Origin: DRQF01 sp964559135 | Lineage (GTDB): Bacteria; Planctomycetota; GCA-002687715; DRQF01 | Reading direction: 5' to 3' | DNA length: 50,712 nt | Assembly: GCA_964559135.1 (NCBI GenBank) | Contig: CAZLGG010000017.1 | Coordinates: forward strand, 1-50,712 | In this document: positions 8,618 through 17,302 of the stretch, in pieces | Position numbering within the stretch: the stretch's first letter is position 1 | Layout: every line of letters starts with the position of its first letter | Program-made: the position numbers and the translations under genes | Notes under the pieces: generated by a model | Databases searched by the model: none | What the model was told of the DNA's origin: nothing | What the model saw: the letters and a program-made list of their open reading frames with translations, nothing else

Positions 8618-10650
8618 AGTTTCCGCGCGGCATAGCCTTCAAGCTTGCCGTCGTCTTCCTGACGCTCGGGATCGTTCCAATGGCCACGGTCGGCACGATC
8701 GCCTACGTCCTCGCCAAGAACTCCATGACGGAAACCTTCATCGAGTCCTTCGTGGAGCGGGTGGCCAAGGATACCGCGTTCACACTCGACCGATCCGTCG
8801 AGGCCATGGCCAACGGCGTCCAGGTCCTCGCCGTCTCCACGAGCCTCAGACAGAACGTATACGCATTGCAGGTCTTCCGTCCGGACGAGGCAGAGTACCG
8901 GGAGGCCCTCGCATCCATCCGAGACGACCTGAACGCCTGGGTGGAGATCCTGGGCGACGTCGATCTGCTCGCTGTCGCCGATCCGAACGGGCGCGTCATC
9001 ATCACGAGCAACACCATGCGCCCCGCGGTCCTCGATCGACTGGCGCGCAAGGACCCCACCCGCACCCCGTCGCCCTACCTTTGGTCGGACGCGGAGTCGA
9101 ACCCTATGGAGGACAAGTCGGTCGCGGACCGCCCCTGGTGGCCCCGCGCGGCCAACGGCGATCTCACCCTCATCCCTTGGGGCAGCGATTCCATCGTCCA
9201 GCTCAGCTACTACAAGCACTACCCCTTTTTCCTCGACACTCGCATCGATCTGCCGGACCGCGATCGCCTCAAGAATCCGGAGGCCTACAGCTTCGGCTTC
9301 ACGCGGGGCGTTCCTTATCCGAAAGGGGAAGGGCCCGAAGGCGACGATTCCGAGCAGGCCGTCCTGATCGCCTACTTCAATTGGAGCGTGGTCCAGGACA
9401 TTCTGGACCGGCTGACCAGCGAGTTTCAGCAGAGATACCGCCAGTACTCGTCCGGTTATCCGTTCCTCTTCGCCGACGACTTGGACACGGTGATCGCCCA
9501 TAAGGATCGAAGGCTCTACGGGACGACCCTCGTCGGCGACCATCATCTGAAGGGTCTCCATGATGCCATGGTCCGGGCCCCCGGCCGCGCCGGATTGCAC
9601 TACTACCAATTTCGCGACCACGCCAAGGTCGCCGGATTCGCTCCTGTCAACAGCACGGGCTGGGAGCTGGGTTTCGGCATCGACGAGGAGGACTTCTACG
9701 CCGAGGTCTACCGACTGCGGAACCTCCTGGCGATCTGCGGGCTGATCTCCGCCGGAGTCATCGTGGTCCTCATCGCCTGGTTCTCGCGGCGCATCACGGA
9801 ACCCCTACGTGTCCTCATTCGGCAGACGGGAGAGATCGCACGAGGCAACCTCGACACGAAGGTCGACATCCAATCCCGAGACGAGATCGGACTTCTGGGC
9901 GATGCCTTCAACACGATGGCGGAGGACCTGAAGGCCTCGAACAAGAAACTCATCCAGGCGGAGAAGACGGCGGCCTGGCGGGAGATGGCGCGACAAGTCG
10001 CCCATGAGATCAAAAACCCCCTGACGCCCATCAAGCTGTCGGTGCAGTTGGTGGAACGCGCCTACCGAGACAAGCACCCCGAATTCGACAAGATCCTCGC
10101 GCGCAGCGTCAAGAACGTCACGGAGCAGATCGAGTCGTTGCGGCGCATCGCCTCGGATTTCTCGGCGTTCGCATCGTTCCCGAAGCGGGACCTGAAACCC
10201 CGCTCCCTCAAACGCATTCTCGAAGCCACTCTCGCTCTCTACGAGAACCGGGAGGGTGACGATGTGGAGGTCCGCATGGAGACATCTCTCGACGAGGACG
10301 TCTCCGTCGTCGTCGACAAGGACGAGTTGGCACGGGTCTTTCTGAATCTCTTCAATAACGCCTTCGAGGCCATGCCTGAGGGAGGCACACTCTCCATCAG
10401 CTCCTACGTGCTCGAGAGGGACGAGGGCCCCGTCGTCGAAATCCGAGTCAAGGACACCGGTCGGGGTATCTCCCAGGAGATCGCCGACCGCCTCTTCGAA
10501 CCCTACTTCACGACGCGCTCCGGCGGCACGGGGTTGGGGCTCGCCATTGCGAAGAGAATCGTCGAGGGCTACGGCGGCGAGATCCGCATCCAATCCACTC
10601 CCGGCGAGGGCACGACCGTCATCATCGTCCTCCCCATCCAGCGCCCTTGA
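8614..10650 (+). CDS. Membrane sensor histidine kinase (dCache-like sensor, HAMP, HisKA, HATPase; NtrY-like)
   Basis: A 678-residue two-component sensor. Helix 1 (about 7-33) is followed by a roughly 340-residue extracytoplasmic region of dCache-like size. Helix 2 (about 372-393, LLAICGLISAGVIVVLIAW), a HAMP domain (RRITEPLRVLIRQTGEIARG, to about 445) and the dimerisation box VAHEIKNPLTPIKLS with the phospho-acceptor His464 come next. The ATPase domain has the N box NLFNNAFEAM, the G1 box DTGRGIS near 614, and FTTRSGGTGLGLAIAKRIVE. The NPLTPI form of the H box is typical of NtrY-like kinases. No response regulator lies beside it. The ATG overlaps the metG stop by 4 bases. Confidence 0.92.
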   Translation: MKFPRGIAFKLAVVFLTLGIVPMATVGTIAYVLAKNSMTETFIESFVERVAKDTAFTLDRSVEAMANGVQVLAVSTSLRQNVYALQVFRPDEAEYREALASIRDDLNAWVEILGDVDLLAVADPNGRVIITSNTMRPAVLDRLARKDPTRTPSPYLWSDAESNPMEDKSVADRPWWPRAANGDLTLIPWGSDSIVQLSYYKHYPFFLDTRIDLPDRDRLKNPEAYSFGFTRGVPYPKGEGPEGDDSEQAVLIAYFNWSVVQDILDRLTSEFQQRYRQYSSGYPFLFADDLDTVIAHKDRRLYGTTLVGDHHLKGLHDAMVRAPGRAGLHYYQFRDHAKVAGFAPVNSTGWELGFGIDEEDFYAEVYRLRNLLAICGLISAGVIVVLIAWFSRRITEPLRVLIRQTGEIARGNLDTKVDIQSRDEIGLLGDAFNTMAEDLKASNKKLIQAEKTAAWREMARQVAHEIKNPLTPIKLSVQLVERAYRDKHPEFDKILARSVKNVTEQIESLRRIASDFSAFASFPKRDLKPRSLKRILEATLALYENREGDDVEVRMETSLDEDVSVVVDKDELARVFLNLFNNAFEAMPEGGTLSISSYVLERDEGPVVEIRVKDTGRGISQEIADRLFEPYFTTRSGGTGLGLAIAKRIVEGYGGEIRIQSTPGEGTTVIIVLPIQRP

Positions 10651-10653
10651 GCG

Positions 10654-10707
10654 CCTCGACGGACACGTCGCTGCCGTGGCCCTCCAGGCACCGGAGGGAG
10701 GTCGAGG
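10654..10707. terminator. Possible bidirectional terminator hairpin between convergent genes
   Basis: Between the histidine kinase stop (10650) and the convergent DUF3465 stop (10718) lie two nested inverted repeats: CCTCGAC (10654-10660) with GTCGAGG (10701-10707), and CCCTCC (10680-10685) with GGAGGG (10693-10698). There is no T-run on either side, so a Rho-independent role is only tentative. Confidence 0.3.
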
Positions 10708-10717
10708 AACTTGGCGG

Positions 10718-11221
10718 TCACTCGTAGGTGCGCCCGGCGTGGCGGAGCCAGCCGGCGCGGTGGCGGCCGCCCGGATCGTGGTGGGTCCAGTGGACCACAC
10801 CGCCCCGGTCGTTCCATTCGTACTGGCCTTGGAACGCAACGCGGTCGCCCGGGTGGACGGGGACGCGAGGGGCCAGATCGATGTTGTGGGCCACGAGGAC
10901 CGTGCGTCCCGAATCGAGACGGAGAATGAACCGCTGGTGGCGCGCCCCCTCCCGATCGTCGGGAAGGGTCTTGGTCACCGTACCGTCACCGGACACGAGA
11001 ACGCCGGACTTCCGAGCCGCTGCGGCCGCCTCCAACGCGGCCTCACCGGGAGCAAGGTCACTGCGGATCTCGGCGGACACCTCGGCGCTGGTCTTGGAGT
11101 CGCTGCCGGCTCCTGACATTTTCGGTCGAATGTACTTCTGATAGGCGAAGGCAAGGACGATGGCCGCCAGCGTGAGGCCGTAACGCTTGATCTTCGACGG
11201 GCCGCGTCGGGACTTACTCAT
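10718..11221 (-). CDS. DUF3465-like secreted or membrane-anchored protein
   Basis: A 167-residue protein with a basic N-terminus (MSKSRRGPSKIKRYG), one membrane helix (about 15-28) and an exported domain. The C-terminal part matches the DUF3465 pattern: QRFILRLDSGRTVLVAHNIDLAPRVP, then GDRVAFQGQYEWNDRGGVVHWTHHDPGGRH and a closing WLRHAGRTYE. Homologues are described only as an OB-like domain of unknown function; the conserved HWTHHDP motif is all present. It is the last gene of a minus-strand unit, 14 bases after the HerA-type ATPase stop. The family call is from memory of the motif; its function is unknown. Confidence 0.75.
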   Translation of the reverse strand: MSKSRRGPSKIKRYGLTLAAIVLAFAYQKYIRPKMSGAGSDSKTSAEVSAEIRSDLAPGEAALEAAAAARKSGVLVSGDGTVTKTLPDDREGARHQRFILRLDSGRTVLVAHNIDLAPRVPVHPGDRVAFQGQYEWNDRGGVVHWTHHDPGGRHRAGWLRHAGRTYE

Positions 11222-11235
11222 GGAAAACTCTCGTC

Positions 11236-13680
11236 TCAGTCGAAAAGCGGTTCCGCGTCACGTACGCCGTCCACGCGCCACGGTGTCCAGACAACAACCA
11301 TGTCGTCGATGCGGATGTCGGACTTCCGGGGACGGATCACCTTGGAGTCCAGGTCGAGAAGGTCCACGTCGTAAGCCTCGCGGACGGTGGCCGCGTCCTC
11401 GTCGAACTGAGCCTCCAGCTCCTCGACGCGAGGTTTGAGGGATTCCAGAGTTTCGAGAGCGCGAGAGACATCTCCGGACTCCCGAGCGGCGCGTCCCAAA
11501 CCCCGTGCCGTCGTCGCGGCACGACCGATGTTGCCGCGGCTGGCGACTTTGCGCCCGAACAAGGCGCCGAGAAGCGTCGTTCCGAAGGAGATGGCCGTCT
11601 GAACCTTCTGCTGCTTGAGCTGGGATCGCTCGCGCTCGACCTTCTGCTCGGCGCGACGGATCCGGTCCTGCAAACGTGCCAGCTTCGGCGCGTAGCGCTT
11701 GCGCAGTTTTTCGATCTCGAGATCGCGCTTTTCACGGGCAACCTGCCCCAAACGCACGCGGAAATCGCCTTCCGACTCACCGGGCTGGGAGACCTCCTTG
11801 AGCTTTTTACACTTGAAGATCTTGATTTCGCGGGTCTTGTAGACGTGGTCCTTGAGGAGGCGGCGCCATCGCTTCACCCCCGAAGTCTTCTGGGCCTCCG
11901 CGGGCAAGGGCGCAAAGGCCGCCCCCTCCTCGGGCGTGTTCTCAAGCTCCTCGATGGAATCCGGAACCTCTTCCTCCTCGGCCCAAGGATCCACTTCGTC
12001 TTCGTCGTCCAGGGGACAAAAGATCCTCTCCTTCCGCCACTCATCCACCCGGTCACGGGAGGAGACGAAGTGCTCTTGGGCGAGTCCGAGAAGGGACGGG
12101 CGATACACCAGTTCCCCCTCCTTCTCCGTCGGGCGGGAAAGGGGAATGAATCTCACCTTCGTGTCGGCGGCCACCGGGGGCGGTCCCTGGGATTCCGGGG
12201 CCTCCGAAGCCGGGGCGTCCGTCACGCCCACGGGGGCCTTCCGTCGAGCGGCCTGCGTCGTCGCCTTGACGGCACCGCCCATGAGGCGACGGATCTGTTC
12301 GCGGGTGAGCGGGCCCCTCAGGTAGGACATGGCCCAGCGGGTGTGCAAGAGTGCCGGGCCGTCATCGTGGACGTTGTTCACGAGGAACTGTCTGGAATGA
12401 AGTCCCGAGAGAATGCGCTCGGTCTCACCGCGATCGAAGGCGACACCACAGGAGGCCGATGCACCCTCCAAGCCGTCGAGAACCCGGTTCTTGTCGCGCT
12501 CCGTCTGGAGGCGGCCGAGGAACCAGGTTCCCGCGTTGGAGATGGCCTTGTAGTCGAGGTCGACCGGATTCTGCGTGGCGAGCACGCACCCCAAGCCGAA
12601 GGCACGGGCCTGCTTGAGCAGAGTCAAAAGCGGCCGCTTGGACGGCGGGTTGGCGGTGGGCGGCAGGTACCCGAAGACCTCGTCCATGTAGAGGATGGCG
12701 CGGAGCGACGTCGTACCCGACTGCCCGCGCATCCACGCCACGACCTCGTTCAGTAAGTAGGTCACGAAGAACATGCGTTCCTCGTCGGAAAGGTGCGCGA
12801 TGGAAAGGATGCTGACACGGGGCTTCCCCGTCTCCGTCCAAAGCAGCCGCTGGACGTCGAGGGGCGGTCCTTTCAGCCACGCGCCAAAGCCGGGCGAGGC
12901 CAAAAGATTGTTCAATCTCATGGCGAGCGCCATGCGATCGCCGGACGGAAAGAACGCATCGAGCGGAAAGACTCCCACCTGTTGGAACGGCGGAGAGGCC
13001 ACCCCCTGAATCAAGCCCGCAACATCGAGATCCTTGCCGGAGCGCCAGGCGTTCTCGAGCAGCTTCGACACCAGGATGTGCTCGCGGCTTTGCAGAGGGT
13101 CGGAGGCTATGCCCACGAGGGCCAGCAACCCGGACGTGGCCGTCAAGATCCGGTCCCGCAAGGCCTCCTCGTTATCGGCGACTTCCGGCGACGGCGCCTG
13201 GAACGAACCCAGGATACTGATGGGAAGGCCGGCGTCGCTGCCCGGGGTGTAGATGGCAAAATCCGCTGCGGCCCGAAGCCTTCGAATGCGGGCTCCATCC
13301 TGGCCCCACTCGCTCAGGCCGTTCCGCCAGGTCTTGGCGATCCGTGCGGCGTACTGGTCCTCGGTCAGCCCCTTGCGCACGGCCTCTCCCGGATCGACCC
13401 AAGGACGAAAGTCCTCGGGCCGCAGATCCGGAAAAGTCAGGAGCAGGTTTCCGAGATCGCCCTTGGGATCGATCGCGAGAACGGGAATGCCGTCCAGCGC
13501 CGCCTCCTCGAGGAGCGACACGCACAGGCCCGTCTTTCCGCTACCCGTCATCCCCACGCACACCGCGTGGGTCGTCAGGTCCTTGGCATCGTAGAGGTAG
13601 GGAGCGGGGCCGGGGCGCCCGTCGACAGTGTCGATCGAACGCCCCAAGTAGAACGAAGCCAGCTTCTCGAATTCCTGCAT
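11236..13680 (-). CDS. HerA/DUF87-type ATPase with C-terminal coiled coil
   Basis: An 814-residue FtsK/HerA-superfamily ATPase. Walker A is GMTGSGKT (43-50) followed by IPVLAIDPKGDLGNLLL. Walker B is RAILYMDEVFGYLPP, and the sensor stretch is GLGCVLATQNPVDLDYKAISN with an Arg-finger-like FLGRLQTERDKNRV. After residue about 480 comes a linker with acidic patches. A long charged coiled coil (KRDLEIEKLRKRYAPKLARL onward), a short Gly-rich hydrophobic stretch (ISFGTTLLGALFG) and a second coiled coil follow. HerA proteins pump DNA in repair, conjugation or defence. No NurA nuclease is visible nearby. The ATG at 13680 is chosen; a GTG three codons upstream is possible, and neither has a strong ribosome site. 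It lies between the DUF4332 and DUF3465 genes in one unit. Confidence 0.85.
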   Translation of the reverse strand: MQEFEKLASFYLGRSIDTVDGRPGPAPYLYDAKDLTTHAVCVGMTGSGKTGLCVSLLEEAALDGIPVLAIDPKGDLGNLLLTFPDLRPEDFRPWVDPGEAVRKGLTEDQYAARIAKTWRNGLSEWGQDGARIRRLRAAADFAIYTPGSDAGLPISILGSFQAPSPEVADNEEALRDRILTATSGLLALVGIASDPLQSREHILVSKLLENAWRSGKDLDVAGLIQGVASPPFQQVGVFPLDAFFPSGDRMALAMRLNNLLASPGFGAWLKGPPLDVQRLLWTETGKPRVSILSIAHLSDEERMFFVTYLLNEVVAWMRGQSGTTSLRAILYMDEVFGYLPPTANPPSKRPLLTLLKQARAFGLGCVLATQNPVDLDYKAISNAGTWFLGRLQTERDKNRVLDGLEGASASCGVAFDRGETERILSGLHSRQFLVNNVHDDGPALLHTRWAMSYLRGPLTREQIRRLMGGAVKATTQAARRKAPVGVTDAPASEAPESQGPPPVAADTKVRFIPLSRPTEKEGELVYRPSLLGLAQEHFVSSRDRVDEWRKERIFCPLDDEDEVDPWAEEEEVPDSIEELENTPEEGAAFAPLPAEAQKTSGVKRWRRLLKDHVYKTREIKIFKCKKLKEVSQPGESEGDFRVRLGQVAREKRDLEIEKLRKRYAPKLARLQDRIRRAEQKVERERSQLKQQKVQTAISFGTTLLGALFGRKVASRGNIGRAATTARGLGRAARESGDVSRALETLESLKPRVEELEAQFDEDAATVREAYDVDLLDLDSKVIRPRKSDIRIDDMVVVWTPWRVDGVRDAEPLFD

Positions 13681-13696
13681 GCGTCGCACTCGCTGC

Positions 13697-14104
13697 TCAG
13701 TGCCGGATGGTGGGTTCCATACCTTTGGCCGCATCGATCCAGCCGGCCACGACGGACTCCGAGGGAGTCGTCTTGGCGAGCTTCTTTTCCTGGTTGATTT
13801 CGAGGGCTTTCGCCGCGAGATTCGCAGCGTTGCGATGGCGCAGTTCCTTGACGGTGTCCACGCCCGCGGCCTCGAGGAGTTCGGCATACTGGGGGCCGAT
13901 CCCGGAGATGCGCATGAGGTCGGCATGGTTCGCCCAGGTCAGGACGAGCTTCTTCGAGATCCCCGTCTTCTCCGCGATGTCCTCGCGACCCTTCGGATCG
14001 CAGCAGTACTTCAGCAAGTCGTCGGTCGTCATGATGCCGACCGCGGTGAGTTTCTCCCGGTACGAGGGGCCAATGCCCTCGATTTCGTCAATCTTGTAGG
14101 CCAT
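13697..14104 (-). CDS. DUF4332-like tandem helix-hairpin-helix protein
   Basis: A 135-residue protein with two helix-hairpin-helix motifs, IEGIGPSYREKLTAVGI (about 7-23) and ISGIGPQYAELLEAAGV (about 66-82). They are separated by a helical stretch containing KYCCDPKGREDIAEKTGIS. This is the DUF4332 pattern, related to DNA-binding HhH domains but also found in non-DNA proteins. The ATG at 14104 has AAGGAAG upstream; a longer frame to 14128 is unlikely. It sits 32 bases after the DUF2780-like gene and 16 bases before the HerA-type ATPase, so a DNA-related partnership is plausible but inferred. Confidence 0.85.
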   Translation of the reverse strand: MAYKIDEIEGIGPSYREKLTAVGIMTTDDLLKYCCDPKGREDIAEKTGISKKLVLTWANHADLMRISGIGPQYAELLEAAGVDTVKELRHRNAANLAAKALEINQEKKLAKTTPSESVVAGWIDAAKGMEPTIRH

Positions 14105-14136
14105 GTCAGTCTTCCTTTCCGAGTACAAGGGGGTGA

Positions 14137-14544
14137 TCAGTCGAGAAGTTTGCCAAGGTCCGGGAGGCCGCCTTTCAGCTTGTCCACGAGGCCGTCACCG
14201 GCCTTGTCCTTGACGAATCCGATGAAAGTCTGGATGAAGGGGCCCACCTTGCCGGCGTCGAGGCCCGATCCGATCAAAGTTCCCAACAGGCCGCCGGCTC
14301 CCGAACCTCCGCCCAAAAGCGACGAAGCCGCTCCGGTCAGGCCTCCAAGGAGTCCGCCTCCCGACGAGCCCCCCGCGCCGGCCTCCGCGAGGCCCGCCAG
14401 ATCGGGGATCTTGCTCGTCAGTTCGCTGAAATCGCCGGACGGCAATTTATCCTTCAAGGCGTTCATGAGTCCTCCGGTCGCCGCTTGGGCGGTCCCGGCA
14501 TCGACACCGAGTTTCTCGGTGACGAGAGACAGAAAATCGCTCAT
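14137..14544 (-). CDS. DUF2780/DUF937-like glycine-rich protein
   Basis: A 135-residue small protein. It has an N-terminal helical part (FLSLVTEKLGVDAGTAQAA, then ALKDKLPSGDFSELTSKIPD), a Gly/Ser/Leu-rich centre (residues about 55-95) and a C-terminal helical part ending in GGLPDLGKLLD. This matches the layout of DUF2780 (VcgC/VcgE) proteins, whose function is unknown. GGAGA lies ahead of the ATG at 14544. It is the first gene of the minus-strand four-gene unit. A TTGGCA-17-CAGAAT promoter candidate is about 50 bases upstream. Confidence 0.75.
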   Translation of the reverse strand: MSDFLSLVTEKLGVDAGTAQAATGGLMNALKDKLPSGDFSELTSKIPDLAGLAEAGAGGSSGGGLLGGLTGAASSLLGGGSGAGGLLGTLIGSGLDAGKVGPFIQTFIGFVKDKAGDGLVDKLKGGLPDLGKLLD

Positions 14545-14596
14545 GGATGTTCTCCGTGGATGGATCAAGGGGGGCGCGACAAATGAATTGAGGTCG

Positions 14597-14625
14597 ATTC
14601 TGTCTCATCGGAAACGGGCTGCCAA
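14597..14625 (-). promoter_or_regulatory. Sigma70-like promoter for the DUF2780-DUF4332-HerA-DUF3465 unit
   Basis: On the minus strand, TTGGCA (14625-14620) and CAGAAT (14602-14597) are separated by exactly 17 bases. This puts the start of transcription near 14590 and a leader of about 45 bases before the ATG at 14544. Matches to the consensus are 5 of 6 and 4 of 6. Confidence 0.4.
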
Positions 14626-14755
14626 GTCCGGCATACGTGCGGTCAGAGTCTCGGCTCGTACGCCGAATTCTGGACGGTCTAGGGGAAGTCGTCACATCGC
14701 CTTGAGCCTCATACACTGGACTGACGCGCAGACCATCACCCCAAGGAGACGCCCC

Positions 14756-16066
14756 ATGAAGTTGACGCTTCTTCCGATGTTCGTGATGACCGCCGCCCTG
14801 GCAGCCCAGACGACCACCGCGACCCCCAAGGACTATGAAAGGAAGGTCAAGCGTCTCGAGGCCGGAGCGACGCTGCGCCTGAAACCCGGTACGTACGAGA
14901 ACGGCATGAGGCTCGTGGGGCTCCATGGGAAGCCGAAACGCCCGATTCGGATCGAGGGCGGCAAAGGGGTGCTCTTCACGGCCAAGGAGGGCCGCAACAC
15001 GATCCAGCTCACCGACGCCAGCTACATCGAGATCCGCGGCCTCACACTCGATGGGCGGGGCCTCGACGTGGACGGGATCAAGGCGGGGGGCGATACGAAA
15101 AAGGGCGTCCACCACATCACGATCGAAGACTGCGTCATCCGGGGCTACGGCCGGTGGCAATTCAATGTCGGCATCTCCACCAAGGTGCCGGCGTGGGATT
15201 GGATCATTCGGCGGAACATCATCGATGCGGCGGGCACGGGCCTTTACCTCGGCAATTCCGACGGCACCCAGGCGTTCGTAGGCGGAGTCATCGAGGGCAA
15301 CGTGGTGAAGAACTGTCTGGGCTACGACATGCAGATCAAGCACCAGATCCGCCGTGACCCGGTTCCAGGCATGCCGAAGGACCCTCGCGTGACCACGATC
15401 CGCTACAACGTCTTCCTCAAGAACGACGTGAAAGGCGACAAGGGGGATCGTCCAAATCTGCTCGTCAGCGGACCGCCCGACGAGGGCCCCGGTTCCGAAG
15501 ACCGCTACGAGATCTATGGGAACCTCTTTGCCCACAACCCGAGGGAGGTACTCCTCCAGGGGGCGGGACGCCTTCGGATTCACGACAACGTCTTCGTCGA
15601 CTGCGCCGACCTGGCGATCCGCATTCGCCCGCATCACGAGAAACGCCCCCTCGCCGTGGCGATCTTCCACAACACCTTCGTCGACGTGAAAGCGCCCTGG
15701 GCCGTGGTCGGATTGGCCGCCGACGCAGAGCGTCTCTTCTTCGGAAACCTGGGCGACGCGCGTCCGGCGGGCGACCAGAACATCCGGCTCAACGTCTGGA
15801 AGAACAGATCCACGGTGAACAGCCTTCTGAAGGCCTGCTACGCACCGTGGGGCCGAAAGGACTTCCATCCCCGACGCGCTCTCCATCTTCGACCGCCCGC
15901 GGAGGCCTCGAGAATCCTCGCTTCCGACCCGCTGTACAAGCTCGACTTCGACGGACGACCCCGCAACAGGCCCGGGGAATGCGGAGCGCTACAGCCGCTT
16001 CCCACAGGGACAAAGTCCAAGCCTCTCGATATCGAGCATCCTCGCACCGTCCCGACCCCACGTTGA
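14756..16066 (+). CDS. Secreted right-handed beta-helix (pectate-lyase-like) protein
   Basis: A 436-residue exported protein. It starts with a signal peptide (MKLTLLPMFVMTAALAAQ) after AAGGAG at 14743-14748. The body has the short repeating strands of a parallel beta-helix: IRIEGGKGVLFTAKEGRNTI, SYIEIRGLTLDGRGLDVDGI, HHITIEDCVIRGYGRWQFNV, and NIIDAAGTGLYLGNSDGTQA. A later coil is LRIHDNVFVDCADLAIRIRP. Such folds bind or cleave polysaccharides (pectate lyases, alginate epimerases, right-handed helix hydrolases). No catalytic set can be assigned by eye, so the substrate is unknown. It converges with the UPF0261 gene, 15 bases between stops, and is divergent from the DUF2780 unit. Confidence 0.85.
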   Translation: MKLTLLPMFVMTAALAAQTTTATPKDYERKVKRLEAGATLRLKPGTYENGMRLVGLHGKPKRPIRIEGGKGVLFTAKEGRNTIQLTDASYIEIRGLTLDGRGLDVDGIKAGGDTKKGVHHITIEDCVIRGYGRWQFNVGISTKVPAWDWIIRRNIIDAAGTGLYLGNSDGTQAFVGGVIEGNVVKNCLGYDMQIKHQIRRDPVPGMPKDPRVTTIRYNVFLKNDVKGDKGDRPNLLVSGPPDEGPGSEDRYEIYGNLFAHNPREVLLQGAGRLRIHDNVFVDCADLAIRIRPHHEKRPLAVAIFHNTFVDVKAPWAVVGLAADAERLFFGNLGDARPAGDQNIRLNVWKNRSTVNSLLKACYAPWGRKDFHPRRALHLRPPAEASRILASDPLYKLDFDGRPRNRPGECGALQPLPTGTKSKPLDIEHPRTVPTPR

Positions 16067-16081
16067 GGGCCGCGGCCACGC

Positions 16082-17302
16082 TCAGCGGGTGAACGCGAGC
16101 AGCGCACGCACGGCTTCCGCGATGAAAGCCGGATCCTCGGCGCCGTGGGGAAGGCGCCGCACCTCGATGCGAGAGCCGAGACGTGCTTCCAGGGCGTCGA
16201 AGAAAATGCGATCCGCATCCGGATCGTACAGGGGCCCACCCTCGACGGCGTAGCGACTCGTCCCGCCCTCGGGCACATAGAGGAACGTGCCCTTGCCCGC
16301 GCCGGAGAGCCGCTCGGCGATGGCCTCGGCCACGCACACCAACTCGTCGCCTCGCAATCTGGGCACGAACACGACGGGGCTGTGGAATACGTAGGCATGA
16401 TCCTTCCACGCCTCGGGCACCGTGTTCGGAGAATCGACGAGGAGACCCAGGTGTTCCGCCCCTCCGGGGACGATGACTTGAGGAAGCCCAAGGTCCGCGG
16501 CCACGGTGAGGCGCTCGGGCCCGGCGCTGCGAAGCCCACCCCAAAGTTCGTCGGAGATCTCACCCAGGGCGTAGTCGAACACCTCGTGGATGAGCCCCTC
16601 CTTCAGCATTTGCTCCATGGCCCGACCGCCCGAACCCACCGCGTGAAAGACGATCACTTCGCGACCGGCGGCCTCCAGCAATCTGACCGCCTCCATGGCG
16701 CCCTCGGTCAAAACGCCCAGGTTCGTCATTCCCACCACGGGTCGCCCGCTCCAGGTTGCGCCCTCCTCCAGACGTGCGCCGGCCATTCCCAGCGCCGCGC
16801 CGGCCGCGTGCGCCAGGACTTGCCGCGTGAAGGGATTCAAGCCCAGAAGATCACCCACGCTGAACATCATCGTGATGTCCTTGATCCCCACGAAGGGCGA
16901 CGTGTCGCCGGACGCCACCGTGGAGACCATGATCTTCGGTAACCCGTAGGGCAATGACTGCATCACACTCGTGCAGAGCGTGGTGCCCTGGGTGCCGCCG
17001 AGACCGATCACCGCCTGGACTTCCCCCTCTCCCACGAGGGTCGCCACCAGCGCTCGCGCCCCCGCCGCCATCACGGGGGCCGACTCCGCTCGGTCGGCGC
17101 CCGCCACGAGTTCGGCGATGGCACGCCCGCCCGCGGCGGCGACCTCCCCGCGGGAGATGTCGGCCTCGCACCCTGGCCTGCCGAGAACCCCCACATCCAC
17201 GACAAAGGGTTTGCCACCTCCATCTCGGACCCGCTCCGCCAGAAACGAGACCTCGTCGGCCTTGGTGTCCAAGGTCGCGAGGAGAACAACGCGAGGCTTC
17301 AT
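16082..17302 (-). CDS. UPF0261 / Tm-1-like ATP-binding domain protein
   Basis: A 406-residue protein of the UPF0261 family, which matches the N-terminal ATP-binding domain of the tomato mosaic virus resistance protein Tm-1. Visible landmarks are VVLLATLDTKADEVSFLAE at the N-terminus, VDVGVLGRPGCEADIS, AVIGLGGTQGTTLCTSVMQSLPYGLPK (nucleotide-binding Gly-rich loop), STVASGDTSPFVGIKDITMM, VVGMTNLGVLTEGAM, VIVFHAVGSGGRAMEQM and QVIVPGGAEHLG. The start overlaps the stop of the TIM-barrel gene (ATGA, 17299-17302), so the two are coupled. In Tm-1 these two domains are fused in one chain in the opposite order. The enzymatic reaction of bacterial members is not established. Confidence 0.92.
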   Translation of the reverse strand: MKPRVVLLATLDTKADEVSFLAERVRDGGGKPFVVDVGVLGRPGCEADISRGEVAAAGGRAIAELVAGADRAESAPVMAAGARALVATLVGEGEVQAVIGLGGTQGTTLCTSVMQSLPYGLPKIMVSTVASGDTSPFVGIKDITMMFSVGDLLGLNPFTRQVLAHAAGAALGMAGARLEEGATWSGRPVVGMTNLGVLTEGAMEAVRLLEAAGREVIVFHAVGSGGRAMEQMLKEGLIHEVFDYALGEISDELWGGLRSAGPERLTVAADLGLPQVIVPGGAEHLGLLVDSPNTVPEAWKDHAYVFHSPVVFVPRLRGDELVCVAEAIAERLSGAGKGTFLYVPEGGTSRYAVEGGPLYDPDADRIFFDALEARLGSRIEVRRLPHGAEDPAFIAEAVRALLAFTR

